Assembly: GCA_964036295.1 (NCBI GenBank)
Contig: OZ038463.1
Span: 992,001 to 1,056,000 of the forward strand
Length of the DNA stretch: 64,000 nucleotides
Direction: 5' to 3'
Origin: Plumapathes pennacea
Lineage: Eukaryota; Cnidaria; Anthozoa; Antipatharia; Myriopathidae
The notes under the pieces were generated by a model that was not told the origin of the DNA, did not search any database, and was given only the letters and a program-made list of their open reading frames with translations. This document shows, piece after piece, positions 1 through 12,935 of the stretch. The position numbers and the translations under genes are program-made. Numbering within the stretch: position 1 is the first letter of the stretch; every line of letters starts with the position of its first letter.

Positions 1-345
1 GTTCAGTTTATGTCTAATGCGTGCATGTATGGCAAACTAAATGGCATTTTATTGCGATGTTTACATTATCTCTCACACAGTCATGCAAGGAAGTCGAGGG
101 AGTTTTGTGGAGATCACCCGACGCAACACCTGTCAAACAAGCGGCCGCTTATCCGTGCGGCGTGATCCGCCCCATTCGTCATTCGCTCTGACGAAGGGCT
201 AGCTCATGAAACGTCAACTGTTGTCTCTTTCACAGCGTTCCACTACCCTCATCAACGCACAGTTGATACACCAGTTTGTCTTCCGCCACGCCGACGCAGT
301 CAACCTACTTCTCTTAAGAGCTGGTATTACACATATTCGTTTTGT
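1..345. repeat. Dispersed repeat fragment, possibly Penelope-like element tail
   Basis: Non-coding stretch containing ctctgacgaagggctagctc near 185-205 followed by gaaacgtc. I recall this 'gacgaagggct...gaaacgtc' word from abundant cnidarian repeats thought to be tails of Penelope-like retroelements. A related word recurs at 53393-53436. No reverse-transcriptase reading frame is visible here, so this would be only a fragment. The boundaries are approximate. Confidence 0.4.
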
Positions 346-482
346 CCAATGAACAACTAAGTGATATATAAATTATAAAAAGGGGGACATTTACTAGACG
401 ATTCATTTCACTTCCCTTTTCTATGGTACCATATCTCACTGTATAAGTTTTCACCCCAGGAAGCACGACTCTTAATTATTCA

Positions 483-501
483 TGACGTCATTCGTGACGT
501 T
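483..501. promoter_or_regulatory. CRE-like sites upstream of NAPG
   Basis: A perfect palindromic cAMP-response-type octamer TGACGTCA lies at 483-490 and a half-site GTGACGTT at 494-501. They sit about 330 bp upstream of the NAPG start codon at 825. CREB/ATF sites are common in promoters of ubiquitously expressed animal genes. The transcription start is not visible, so the assignment to NAPG is inference. Confidence 0.3.
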
Positions 502-824
502 TACAGGCGGCGATGACGCCGTGTTGCGTTGTTTTTGCACGAGATATTTTTAACTCAGGCAGGGAGAGAGGGAAGCGAAATCTTAATGTTTTGTTCACTT
601 CGCAACATCTAGCCGTGAACCAAAGTGACTTTGCGACCAAGGTCCTTCGCGCTACAAGGTACGATAAATGATTTTTTTCTTGAAGGGCTCTGGGAGCGAG
701 GTGTACGACATTTTGTGTTTGATTAGTCCTAGGACCAGCGAATTTCATCGGAGCCTGCGAAGATCAGCGGTAAGCTTTTAGGTATTATAATAGGCTTACA
801 CCATGTACTTACCTGGCGCAAAAG

Positions 825-3800
825 ATGGCTGTTATGCAGCAGAGAAAACTAAAGGAAGGTCTAGAATTAATGCAAGAAGCGGAGAAATGGTGAGCAAAAA
901 CCGCTGTAATCACAAATTTACGAATAACTTATTTATCTAGTCTACGTCTTAGTTTGAGGTGGAATCCTTCTGGTGTTATTGAGATGACAAAGACGAGAAC
1001 TTGAGTGACGTTATTCAATTTTCAGTGTAAAAACAAGCTGGTTAAAATGGAAGCCAGACTGGGACAGTGCAGCAGACAAGTACATGAAAGCAGGTACGAT
1101 AAAATGTGTACATCCAAAAGTGTTCTTACTCTTCCAGTCAACTCAACCAGCGAAAAGATCAGGACTATACGAAGGGTTCCAAGCTCGCATTTCGTCGTCA
1201 TCTTTACGCTCTAGCTGGATCTCTCCGTTCGTAAATCGAATCAAATTCGGATTTGAGGTTTTTTTTTGCCAAGTTTAGAATACAAGTTCTCCCAACCATT
1301 CAAGAAGAAAAAGTATGAGTGATATGAATTGGCAGTTCAATCAGTTCTGAAAAAGCTATTATGCCATTATTTCTCCATGTGAGATTTCTCTAGTGAGAGG
1401 TTGAAAAGAGAATTGCTACACTTTTGGGGGGTGAGGAGGGATTCAAATAATTGCTGAAGTAAACTACGTAAAATGTGTGGTGTCAAAAAAATAACAAAAA
1501 CAATGACACAAGTAATTGCCAAGAGAAGCACATCATTTTAGTAAATCTGAATTTTTAGTCACCTAAAATAAAATTACAAATTGCTCCTCACCCAGTAATT
1601 TACTGTCCAATCTGTTGAAAATGAGTAAGTCATACTCATAAGAATATTTTTGATAGGCCACAATCAGTTTCCAAAGGTTACTATTTTGTGCTGCTTTACA
1701 TGACTACACCATGTTTTCCATAATAATAATAATATTTAATATGTATTTTAACATGTGTGAGAATGTTCAAATGCCTGTTATATAACAACACAACAACTTT
1801 TTATTTATTCCTTTGACAACAACATCTTTACAGTGATATTTATAATATGATTTCTGGGTAATGGCCATCTAAAATAACCTTGGAGGGTTAAATCCCCCCA
1901 TAAGGGGCAGCACATGTTCAAATTTGGATGAGATTGTACAAGTTGTTCACAGTTGGACAACTGACACAAATATTGATAGCAATATTATTGCTACCAATTA
2001 ACTTGAACCAAATTATTTATGAAGTATCACTCAGTCATCGCGCTGCATTTTGTGCATTTGTGTAGCCCTACACGGAGCGATCCCAAAAATGCATAACGAA
2101 AATATAAAATGTGTATGGTGTAACTGTATACTTTACACAAAAAAGAGGATATATATTTTGAAACAAAAACAGGGTGAGCGTAGCTAGCATATTTCATGGT
2201 GTACGTACATTTTGTGCCAGCGCCAAAGGCATGAGCCACTTGGAAAATCTTTAAATTTAGTGACCCGGAAATACCTTCCCTACATTTTTCAGAAGACCAA
2301 TTTCCCCATAAGTCAAAACGTACCAAAGCGCTGAATTGGTGTACATGCTAAAATGGTCGCTATGTCTGTGGAAAAGTGCATCCAATTGTGTAATATTCTG
2401 TATATTATCTATCGCGTTTGCCAACGTCAGGCTGTCAGATCAAGGGTAGCTGGATATGCATTAGGCACAACTGTGAAACATTTAACATAGAATGATTAGC
2501 ATGCGTCGCATCCAAACTTTACACCAGTTTGGATGCAACACAGGTTAGGCATGACAGACTCAATTTGTTTTGGGTTTGCGACTTTTGACTTGAAAGATCA
2601 ATGTGAATTTGGCTTACTTGTAAAACTAAGGAGCTTGCTCCTAAAGATGTTGCATCGCATCACAGCTAAGCGAGAATAAACACCGAGACATTTGTCTAGA
2701 ACTTGGCAGACGCCGATCAACTGAATGTGGAAATTTGGTAGTTAAAATTTTCTCACGCATTGCGCTTTTTACGTTTATAGATTAATCTTACAGTCACACA
2801 ACACAGGCAAAAGTCGATTCTAGTGTTGACCATAACGTGTACACACACAAAAAGAAGCGCCCATTCCGATGTTTTGGAATGCGTACCCGTACGCAGACGT
2901 TCAGTAAAAATGCGTAGGCAGCAATAAAAATACACTAAATACACAGAATTTTGTGTAGAGTGCAATGACTGATCACTGATTCTTATTGATTGCACAAGTT
3001 GCACTTTTACTTATTGTCACTTGGTTAATTTGAAGCCACATGTTTTATTTATGTTCTAGGGACTTGTTTTAAAACTGCCAAGTCATACGACAATGCTGAC
3101 AGGGCATTTAGAAAAGCCTCTGATGCACATTATAATGCCAGTGCGTATCCTTTGAGTGTCATTCCTGGAGGAGCTGTGTGTTGTTATTTCACTGTCATTA
3201 TATCATGTAGAAGTATAAATTTTTAATCAAGATGAAAATAACAATAAAAAATAGCAATATTATAAATACAAATGGTTTTTAATTTGCATATAATTGTAGG
3301 AGTTGGGGTGAGGGTTAAATTTGGGGGGGGGGGATGCGAGGCAATCTCTATGGTTGTCCATACGAGGATGCTACACCCTTTTTGAGCAGAGTATAGGAAA
3401 CAAAGCTGTTTGGTAATTGGGAGTGCTGGTGATGGCTTAAGAAGCAAAGTTGTAGACAGAACTGGGGAAGAGTAGCTCTCTTATCACATAGGTTGGAGAT
3501 GAATTATTGACCAGTATGTGCAACTCTATGAGTCTAACTTTGTTGCAAGCTGAAGTACAAAAAGATGAAGCCAGTGTGACCATGGTTTTTTCAACTTAGC
3601 TATTCTGCATGCGTCCCTCTCTAAACATGTAAAAGTGTTTTCCTTGATGTGATAATGCTCTAATAAATGTTATATAACAGATTGTTTCATGCTGGAAAGT
3701 AAGTACAGTCTATTGTATCTTTAATGATTTAGGATAAGTATCTGCAACCCTTTTCCTTCTGATCTTTTTTAATAACCAGTTATAGAGAAATCGTTATTTT

Positions 3801-6800
3801 TGTATGATGAATTAAGCACTAGCTTGTCAAACTGTCCTTACCACATATGATTGCCTCTTTTTAGCCTAAATAACAAGCAACCATTCTAAATAATCTAATT
3901 TCTTAGCTGCTGTATAAATTTGTCATCAGAGCCCTTGAACAAGCTGCTATGGTCCTGAAGGAAATGAAAAATACCAAAGAAGCAGTGACACTGATAGAGA
4001 AAGCAGGGTGAGCAATATGTGGAAGTGATCAACTTCAATTTTCTCTTTCTGTTTCTCACAATCTCACCAGAGTTATACCGTATCATGTGACATGGAGAAC
4101 TTGTATACTGCAGGACTTACCCAACTAATGAGATAAAGTTTAACTAATCCAGAATGGCATAATCATGTGCAGATTGGAGCAACTGCTTCACTTTAAGCAA
4201 TAACACTTCAAGTTACTTGCACATGTCATGTTTGTTTTCAATCAAAATCACATGAAAAAAAAATCAGAAAAAATGATTGGCTGGTAGTATTGTTATGGCT
4301 TTGTGAGAGCTTTGTGTTGCCGTGTGCAAGAATGCATACTTTAGTAAGGATGACTTACATGTATGCACATGTTGGTGAAATGAGGATTCTCATGAAGGGT
4401 TAAATGTGCTTTGTGACTGTATGTAAGAAAGACCAGTGGGTGGCTGTGCTACACATGACACAGAATTTGCATTTGTCTGTCTATGTCCTGTCTGTTGTAG
4501 CTTCAGTGTCTGTCTGTCTGTCTGTCTGAGTTGTTTGATACTTTTGTTTGTCTCTCCAGTGATCTGTACAGGCAGAGTGGGACCCCAGACACAGCAGCTC
4601 TGGCACTAGTAAGAGGAGCCAAGTGAGTTATATGTTGACAACAGGGGCAGGGCTTAGGTTGAGAATCTTAGCTAAGATCTTACCACAACCTTGCAAGACA
4701 CTATCCAAGAGAAAAAGCATGATCTTGATATGATAAATCTTGGCTGACCTTGCAAGATTGTGACGTCTTGTAAGATCTTGCAAGATTTTCACTAAGTTGC
4801 AAGATTTATCTAAGATATGGTATTGCCAAGGTTCTGGTGAGACAAGATCCTAGCAAGGTCTTAATACAAGATCTCACAGGATTTTAAAAGATTTTGCCAA
4901 GATATTGACTTGGGAGAATATATAGACTTGGACTGGTTTCAGTTATTTTACAGTACTCCAGAAACAAGATGAATATTATTCTTTGAGACAAACCATTTCA
5001 AAAGTGTATTTTCTTCCTGTTTACTTTAGGATGTGTGACACTAGTGAACCATCAAAAGCTATAGGATTATACACCACAGCAAGTGAATTGAATGAGGTCA
5101 GTGTTTTGTGATGTATATTGTAATATTCTACTCGTCAATTGAATATTTATGCAGTACTATGTTTGGTATTTATAGTTGTCTAAAAAGGTTATTTTAAAAC
5201 TGAGTTGGGTTTTTGATCTCTTTTGCACTGAGTGTAGCAACGAGAGTGGTCGCAAGGAGAGCTTTGATTGTATTACGTTCAGTATTTATAGTTGTCTAAA
5301 AAGGTTATTTTGAAACTGAGTTGGGTTTTGATCTCTTTTGCACTGAGTATAGCAACTTTATAAAAAGGGACTGATATCGCCTGTGATGCTTCATTTTCTT
5401 CTCAATGATATAATACTGGTTATTGTTTCACTGTGGACTGAGAAGGCTGAAGACAAAATAAGAGAAGCTATCGATCCTCTGGTGCAAGCCGCCAAACTGC
5501 AGGTCAGATTAAAAAGGTGAGGGATATTATGTCAGAGATGACAAATAAACAAAATCTGTACCAGGACATAAGCATTATTTTGATGATTTATTTTGATGAT
5601 TTATTTTGATTTCCTTGTTTGGTTGTATAAGATAATTATGCATAAGTACGGTAACCCCGAGAACAGTAGCCAAACGAAATGCAAGTTGACGCAAGTCGAT
5701 GCAAGTTTTTAAACTTGCACGGACTTTACTTTACTTTACTTTTTTTTAATAAAGGCAAACCAATCTATTTTCAGGTTCCAGGACGCAATTCAAACTTTGA
5801 ACCATGAACAACGGCTTTACGAGCAAATAGAGAATTTTGCCATGATGTACAAGGTGCGGCACATTACTCGAGCACTTCTAGTAAATTAACACGTACGAGG
5901 TTTCTGTTCCTTTTTTCTTTTATCTTGTGAGTCACTGCAAAAGTACAGTAGATTTGTTCAATGTGAAGTTGGCAAATGGGCGCTAATCATGGGCGCGGGA
6001 AGGGAAACCGACCACGCAGTTTATAGTTGAGAACATTAGGATTTGGGGGCCAAGAAAGGTCGAAGTGCTGTAATTGCATGAACTCAAGTGCCCTGTTATA
6101 TTTTAACGAGACAAAAACTAACAAGTGACACAGAGCATCCATCAAGCCCAAGTCGAGAGGAACGGATAGTATCGTAAGACAGGGCGAGTTCTCCTCAAAC
6201 GCGAGAGGTAATCGTTTTAAGTGACAAATGCGTGGACTTCTTCTATGAATTAGGATAACTTGAAATGCTTTAGTTATGATACCTTACTTTCCCGACTCCT
6301 GGTTCCCCTGAAATGTTAAAAAGTAACCGGCTCATTGGTTTGGCTGATTTATTCACTGTGCGAGTCTTATTTTTTCGATTCTCCAGGTAATTCTCAGCCT
6401 TATTGTGGTCCATCTTCACGAAAGTGATTATGTTGCAGCGGATGGTTGTTTCAAAAATGGATTCGAGTGAGTTGAGATGACCGCGCGGGCTAGATGCATA
6501 ATGTACAGCACATAAAATGGTCGAAATATAAGCACTCAGGCTACCATAGCAAACGAACACATACATACGCACAGACCAGAAAATAGACAGGGTGTATACA
6601 GCATATACAGCATAATTATACAAATACACGAACTCACAGACTAGAAGATACACCGCTAGAAAATCACAAACGAACACACAAACACGTAAATACACAAACG
6701 AACAAATAATGACGAAAACAAACTGCTCATACATACTAAAATACAGATGAATACACAAAAGCACAAACAAAGATAAACACACGCCAAACGTACATACAAA

Positions 6801-7621
6801 CAATCACATACCAAACTAAGTTTCACTCAAACGAAACCAGCCTTCGTCTGAGCGGGGTGGGGCAAGTTGTAAGAAGCATTTGGTACCGTAACAGAGCGAG
6901 GTGAATATTTATACATTGAATAATGCTTTACTACTGCAGGATTCCAGGGTTTGGTAGCTCAGACGAAGCTGTGGCAGCGGAAAAGTTGTTGGATTGCTTT
7001 GATAAAGGCGATGCCGATGGAATGAAGGCCTGCACCTCTCAGCCTCTCTTCACTTACTTGGATAACGAGGTCAGTCTCCTACAACTGTCTGCTCGCCTTA
7101 CCTAACGTACATGTTATTGGAGGAAATTGCAAGGTTAGCTTGGGCTCGCCAAAATAACGTATCCAACACCGTTAGACGATAAAAACACTGTAAGGTTTTA
7201 GTTTTTGAATTTTTAACGAGCAATACGAAAGTACTTTGTACTACGTTACTGTGTGATATTTCGCACATCTACATTCTTATAGCAACGGCCTATGGAAGAC
7301 TCGATTCCCACCCCCTCCTCCCTCCAGAAATGCGTCGTGCTTCAGTTCCACATTGGGTCTAAAATATGGCTTATCAACAAATACGACTGAGCTGTGTTTT
7401 TTTAACAGCTCGCTAAATTGGCCCGTGGTCTGCGAGTCCCTGGGGGTTTTAGCGAGAGGACAGCAAATGAGAATCTCCCTGCTCTTTCTGGCCCGCAAAC
7501 TGGGTCAACCGCAAACCAAGTGCCCCAGAAGTTTACCGGCGAAGCTGGAGAATCACATGATGCAGCGATGGAACAGGAACAGGAACAGGATGATGACCTT
7601 GAATCTGGAGGGCTTTGCTAA
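825..7621 (+). CDS. NAPG: Gamma-soluble NSF attachment protein (gamma-SNAP)
   Basis: Adaptor that recruits NSF to SNARE complexes for ATP-driven disassembly after membrane fusion; cytosolic and peripheral on membranes. Twelve exons join in phase: 825-889, 1026-1093, 3060-3144, 3681-3698, 3930-4007, 4560-4622, 5030-5096, 5443-5516, 5775-5853, 6387-6466, 6940-7069, 7409-7621 (1020 nt, 339 aa; human about 312). Exon 8 could start at 5446. Recognisable blocks are WLKWKPDWDSAADKY in exon 2, VLKEMKNTKEAVTLIEKA in exon 5, SGTPDTAALAL in exon 6, HLHESDYVAA in exon 10 and IPGFGSSDEA in exon 11. These form the TPR-like helical solenoid of the SNAP family. The tail is an acidic Gln/Glu/Asp stretch ending SGGLC, as in vertebrate gamma-SNAP. 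Exon 4 is an 18-nt microexon. I see no disabling change. Confidence 0.95.
4640..4920. repeat. CAAGAT/ATCTTG-rich degenerate repeat in NAPG intron 6
   Basis: About 280 bp in which short words such as cttgcaagat, aagatct and gcaagattt recur many times in both orientations. The copies are unevenly spaced and not a clean tandem array. No coding frame is present. It lies between NAPG exons 6 and 7. Confidence 0.5.
5165..5360 (+). repeat. Direct duplication in NAPG intron 7
   Basis: A segment of about 75 bp, beginning tatttatagttgtctaaaaa and ending with ctcttttgcactgag plus a few bases, occurs at about 5167-5241 and again at about 5284-5356. The offset is about 116 bp and only a few bases differ. 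This looks like a local tandem duplication; intronic, no coding content. Confidence 0.75.
6520..6830. repeat. ACA-rich low-complexity tract in NAPG intron 10
   Basis: The stretch is dominated by acacaaacg, atacac and acaaac words. Read on the opposite strand it gives a spurious hydrophobic, Cys/Val/Phe-rich open frame. NAPG exon 10 (6387-6466) lies under the same artefact. No function is inferred. Confidence 0.6.
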
Positions 7622-7756
7622 AGCTCTAGTTTTAAATGTATTGAAAGAACTCGATTGTAATAATGAAAATCTACACTTTCAGTCCCAAATACGAACTATT
7701 TCAACAATAATTGATTTTAGTATATAAAATAGGGCGTAGTCTTTGTCGGATGAAGA

Positions 7757-7766
7757 AATAAATAAA
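7757..7766 (+). terminator. Probable NAPG polyadenylation signal
   Basis: AATAAA hexamers lie in gaagaaataaataaaat about 135-140 bp after the NAPG stop codon at 7619-7621. The position suits a short 3' UTR. Confidence 0.55.
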
Positions 7767-8419
7767 ATATCGCTTTTATTAACTCGGCCCGTCCAAGGGC
7801 GGGGCAGAGTCTTTTGCGATTGTATTTTTATGTCACAAATCAAGCAACATATTACGTGTTTGTTTCGAGTTATTTGCGACACTGATTCGTAGCGGTATCT
7901 GTCTTGCGGGCCGGGAATGGATTATTTTCGTTTCTTCCGGGACTTCGTTATTATATTCTGCATCAAAAAAGCACACTTCATTTAAATTAAAATTACAACA
8001 CAATCAGAAGTATCTTATTGCAAGCATAGAAAATACAGTTTGTCTTTCGACGATGTCTTATCAATATTGATTGTTTGAGAAAAACTAGAATCCTTGATGT
8101 GCACATGTATAAAAGTGGTTTTTGATTCATAAAATTGCAACACGAAAAAACGTTTAGGCAATATGAATGGGTCGATACTTAACAAATCCATATGTGATAC
8201 GGGGAGAAAAAAAAAGCTACCACGCTTTCCCCTACATTTCTCCACAGTCTGTCTATCTGTGTGTTTCACACGCTGAGACCAGTAAGGAAGCTCCCTCTGC
8301 CTTTCCCACGAAGCCAAACCATGTGCTCACCAACGGTGACAGTTTCTCCCCATCATCTGCTCGGACTCTGGATGGCGTGCCCCATTCCTGAGTAGCTCAC
8401 TGGAACAAAGTTGAGACTG

Positions 8420-9243
8420 TCGCAACCCAATTATTTTAAGGCTCAATCTCAAATACGTGACTAAACGTGAATAACCGTGAATACACAATTGCCAGTGTCT
8501 CAGCTTCATATTAGTGTCCATGTGCCACAAGAAACTGGAGTGTGGCACGCAGTGAGGGCGTCGTATACGCAATTTGTCCCCCCCCCCCCCCCCACCCGTT
8601 AGCTCTGTTGATGAGGTCTACTCTAACCACAGCTTCCTGAACCCTCCAACGGGGAACGTACAGTCTACGCTGACGCAGCCCTGCGGCCGTGATGTTTGTC
8701 TCGCCTGCACTGTGAGGAAAGTATTAAGAGATTTCTTTAGCAATCTCTGCGTCAAGGTTTGCATCGTTGATTGCCGTATAACTTTCAAAGGTCAAAGAGA
8801 AACCAAGATCGTGGCGCCTGTTTAAAAATAGTTTGCCTGCTCACCCCAAGATCCTTGGCAATTTGCGTCTAGCTGTTGAACTCGGTTCTGAGAAACTGCA
8901 ATTGCTTGTGTGTTATTACGAACCTTGGTCTTTCCCGCTCAGCACTTGACTGAACTTCTTTCCGGTACATTACTCCCTCATGATCATGACTGGCAACCGA
9001 AACAACACTACTACACCGCTTTTAGATTGTCTCTGAGGGTTTTCAGGAGCGCTATCTGCTCCTCAGAATGTGTCCCGGCTCGCTGGAGATGTAGCCACAC
9101 GTTGTATACGTGCCTCATTGCTGCAAGAATCCGGTTTGCAAAAATCTCACACCTGTCCCGGTTGTATCGCAAGTTATCCAACAGCGTGGTGACTGATGTG
9201 ACAAACTTGCACAGCTCTTCATCATTGGAAATAAAACTGGTGT
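8420..9243 (-). pseudogene. Decayed integrase-core (rve) gene of a cnidarian-type expanded family
   Basis: Read on the minus strand, blocks in shifting frames follow the order of a transposon-derived integrase family I recall as abundant in cnidarians and fish. An N-terminal helical block (NRDRCEIFANRIL) lies about 9090-9240. A helix-turn-helix-like block (RPRFVITHKQLQF then TQIAKDLGVSRQTIF) lies about 8830-8945. A middle block (HSAGETNITAAGLRQRRLYV) lies about 8640-8730, and the start of the integrase core (SSFLWHMDTNMKLRHWQLCI) about 8470-8550. Stops and frameshifts separate them, including an in-frame TAG inside the HTH region. No catalytic D,D,E triad is recoverable. The family identity rests on remembered motifs, so a profile search should confirm it. 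Confidence 0.7.
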
Positions 9244-9339
9244 AAACGTGACGACAATAAGTAAAAAGTAAACTAAAAGAGTCATTATAATTGTAACTGA
9301 TCGACTATGGTTGCTAACTCAAACAACAACATACTAGAA

Positions 9340-9545
9340 ATACGATAATCGCAGATACCCCCTCACTCTGCCATTGATGGGACTTTTACTTTGATAACTC
9401 CCAACAAGAGTAGCCTTTGTTTTACCGAAATGTTGACTCAATCTTTTCTTCGAACTCATGTGCTACACGCAAAGGAAGGAGAAAAAGAATGGTGTGTGTT
9501 ATACTTTTGCGTTGAAAAAAGAATCGATTGCGTGACGAAGTACGT
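9340..9545 (+). repeat. Dispersed repeat, copy A (inverted relative to 25735-25930)
   Basis: About 200 bp sharing several long words with the reverse complement of 25735-25930, for example aatcgcagataccccctc, tgctacacgcaaaggaagga and tcttttcttcgaa. The copies differ by small indels. Both give a short spurious frame containing LHAKEGEK. Element class not recognised. Confidence 0.7.
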
Positions 9546-9579
9546 ATTTCCCACGGTCGGCACGTCAAATTAATTCATA

Positions 9580-12500
9580 CAGTCTGCCAAGCACGTTCTC
9601 AAAATTTAATACTCAAAGTTTGAAGTTGGTCGGCTGTCGTAGTACGGGAAAAAAGGAACACTGATTTTCCAATTTTGAATTCATAGGCAGTACAATTAAA
9701 TAGGCTTCCTGTGCGATTTGTTTTTACTCTGGAAGGCATGCACCAGACTCAGGCATGCATATTTAATAGGCTCGAATTGTTTTGTATGTGAACCCACTCA
9801 AAACAGCAAAATTTCTCCCAGAATCAAAGCAAAACTTGAACAGTTTACTTCAAACGAGTCAAAATCTGGCTTACCTCGCAGAAATTTAAAGAACGACTTG
9901 AAATGTTTTGGCAAGCTATACTTTGCTTCTTTTTTGTCGATCAGCTCAAAATAATCATATAATAAACTGTCATGTTTGTGCATTTGTGTTTGGTCATGCA
10001 TAGTACGAAGCTGGCACAGTGTAAAACCCCGGCCAAACGGTGATAATATTCGATAATAGTTCGAACTCTCACCCCCGTTTTAACACGAACTACCATGCAC
10101 TATCAGAGACTATCGTCAACTAGCAAGCTTCACGTACGCTTTGCGGACCTATGTTTTAATGTTCGCTATTTTTCCAGTTAGAAAGAAAACCAACTGGGAT
10201 TTTGATCCTTTGAAATGTTCCACAAACCGGAAGCCCCAAAAGTAGACTAGACCGCTTGACGCTGACGGCTTGACCGCAAAGACCGCATAGAATGACGTCA
10301 CACCACTTGAAGGTCGTTTTAAAGCCTGTGTGTTGCGTTTGAACGTGATCAAACAGTTCCTGTTGGGAGGTAAGAAAATATAAACTCGTTATTGTGAATT
10401 TACCTTCCCCCCGCTAGCAGTTTTAATTCGACAAAACTCCCTATTCTGACCTGACGCTGGGCAATAACATCACAACACTTCATTTTGGCAATAGGGAGTT
10501 TTAGCAACTTTCGACGGCAACGCGAGGGAACCGGAAAAAATGTGTCTCCGTATTCTTTATGTCTTTGTAACTTTGCTTATTCTTAAGTTGCTCAAATTTG
10601 TTCCATTTTTGCCGAACTTCTTTCCTTTTATCGTCTCTTACTAAGACGAACGACTGTCGTAAGTCTCAAAATGACGTCCACATCCTGACAACAACTTTTT
10701 TTTAGTAAAGAGGAAGCATTTGAAGTCGCATGCGAGAGCACGACGACCCCGAGGTAATGTCAATTTCAGATGTTCACTTGCTTTTTTTGGCTTCTGCAAT
10801 GAGTTTTTGTTTCACCGAAGTTGCCGTCGTCTTCTCTCGTCCTTTTATTTACCACAATTGCACATGGCAGAACTGCCGCCACAGAAGACTTCTACATAAT
10901 TCTGACCAAACATGTTGCAGAGATTCCGCGAGACTTTTCCATCAGCCGGTACAGAGTACCGGTAGAAAATATTTTTTTCCGGTACAGAGCTACCTGGAAC
11001 TGGTACAACACAAAAGAGAAGCAAAAAGATAATTTCTTCTGCTGTAGCGGACCTGGACACAAGATAATCTAGCTGTTCATCGAGTTTTTGATCGTTTCAG
11101 AGCATTTCTTTGGTAGAATGAGTAGAATATCCAGTGTGGGCTCCCTTTAGACAGGAGAGCCGCCAGGAAAATTGTTGTCAGTACTTTATATTTTCTGGTA
11201 CGGAATACCGGCAGCCACATTTTTTTCCGGCACAGTATGATTTTTATTGGTAAAATACCGGAATATGCCAGTCTAATCTCTGGTGTTGGAGCCTGAAATT
11301 CAAATCGATATTTGTACTCTAATATTAGCAAAGCTTTAGTTTCACGAGTAATGCTTTTCAGCGTTTACAACAACTGACAAATATTTGCTTCTGCTCCGGT
11401 GAAATCGCGCGCTCTGATTTGTTCATTCGCCGATCATTATTTTCTCGATTACGTCCGCATGAATCACGAGGTTGTGCAATTATTTACTTTCAGTAAATAT
11501 GGCTCCGGTCGCATTCGTAACTTTAACGACATAAATATCGACATTTGCTTCATTTGAAGTGCAAACCCACAGCGCTTGTCACCAGAAATATGTGTCAGCA
11601 AGTTTGCTACCAAACATTGAAGAAGCCGTCATATTGCTCTCGATGCTGAGTCATTATCGACTGAACTTTCTAGTGCGACCGGGCCCTATGTATGGCTAAG
11701 AGCAAAACAATAGAACAAGAATGCGTAAGAAAAATATAGTGCTGCGGAAACTAATTTGCAAGCCGAGAATACGGTGAAGAGGAAGATTTGTCGGCTCTAT
11801 GGTGTTTTCAGACGAAATTTTTAGCAGGCACCAAAATCACAATGAAATAGATACCTACATGATAGTTTTACGATGCGCCCACGGTTTTTCGGCCACAAAG
11901 TACGAAGTAAACTATTAGCTTGTGAAGCCTTTCAATCAAACTCCGGCCATGCATGGACGCATCAGTGGCTCAAGGAATTTTGCAAAAAAAATCGCAAAAG
12001 CTTCGACCAGGGGAAGGGAGACGACAAACATGCATTCGTGGCGCCGTCCCCACGGCCTGCTGTTTTGTCGTGGTCATGCAAGCCAGTTTGGCGCTTTCCC
12101 CTTGCGTTTCCGGCACTCAGAGCGATACTGAACATACAGATATACTGGTTTGAGCAGTTGGGTCAAGCCCCTGATACGTCCATGTATATGGCCAGATTGA
12201 GCTTGCGGCCGCAAAGATTACGATAATTGTAACCTTCATACTTCATGAAATCAGTCGAGAGTATACATCGATGGAAAATGTTGGGAATTTACGGGGAAAA
12301 CAGAATATTAAAGGTAAATTGATGTGTTTTGATCCGCTCAAATTTTCGGCGGGCGTTTAAACCTTGAGCAGTGCTGACAATTAGTCAACATTAACAAGTG
12401 TACTTCCCGGTCCAAATCGACCCAGAAACACTAGAAGGTGCTAGGAGCAAATAAAATTTTGCTATTTTAAATTGGAAATCATTTATCAGAAGAAGAAGGA

Positions 12501-12935
12501 AACCTATTAAAATAGTTTGCCACGCTCGTGATGGGTTCATCGAGAGACTTTTTTGCTGCCACTGAACCGGCACATTTTGGGCCGAAAATTCAAAAATTCA
12601 AGCTCAATTCAATTGATCCGGTAATTAAAATCAAACATTTCTTTCTCTCAAGTATTGCAAAAGTTTGCGAAATTGAGAAGCTGTGGTAGCTAATTACCAG
12701 CGCCGAGTGCGAGAAAATTCTTTGGAGACGAAGTGCTGGCGAGCTCGCCGAAGCGGCTCGGTTCCATGGTCAAAACCTTGAGCGTATTTTCTCCGTACAG
12801 ACCTCACGCTCAGTCAATAAGTAGTATGTATAGTTCTCCGTAATATAGTCAGAATCTTTTGTTTGGCGATGCTGCTTGGTATAAAATGAAACGTCTTAAA
12901 CGATTCTAATTAGTACACTTTACTTTCAGTTACAG
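9580..12935. other. No gene recognised; weak repeats only
   Basis: No exon chain or conserved protein block was recognised on either strand. Contents noted: a small inverted pair of caaaactccctatt / aatagggagtttt at about 10433-10505; repeated ccggtacag/taccgg words between about 10950 and 11240; AT-rich filler. Short open frames here lack splice context and familiar motifs. Confidence 0.5.

Noticed and set aside
6270..6803. 177-residue hydrophobic minus-strand frame
   Set aside because: Opposite strand of NAPG exon 10 and an ACA-rich low-complexity intron; composition (V/F/C/Y/L) follows from the repeat.
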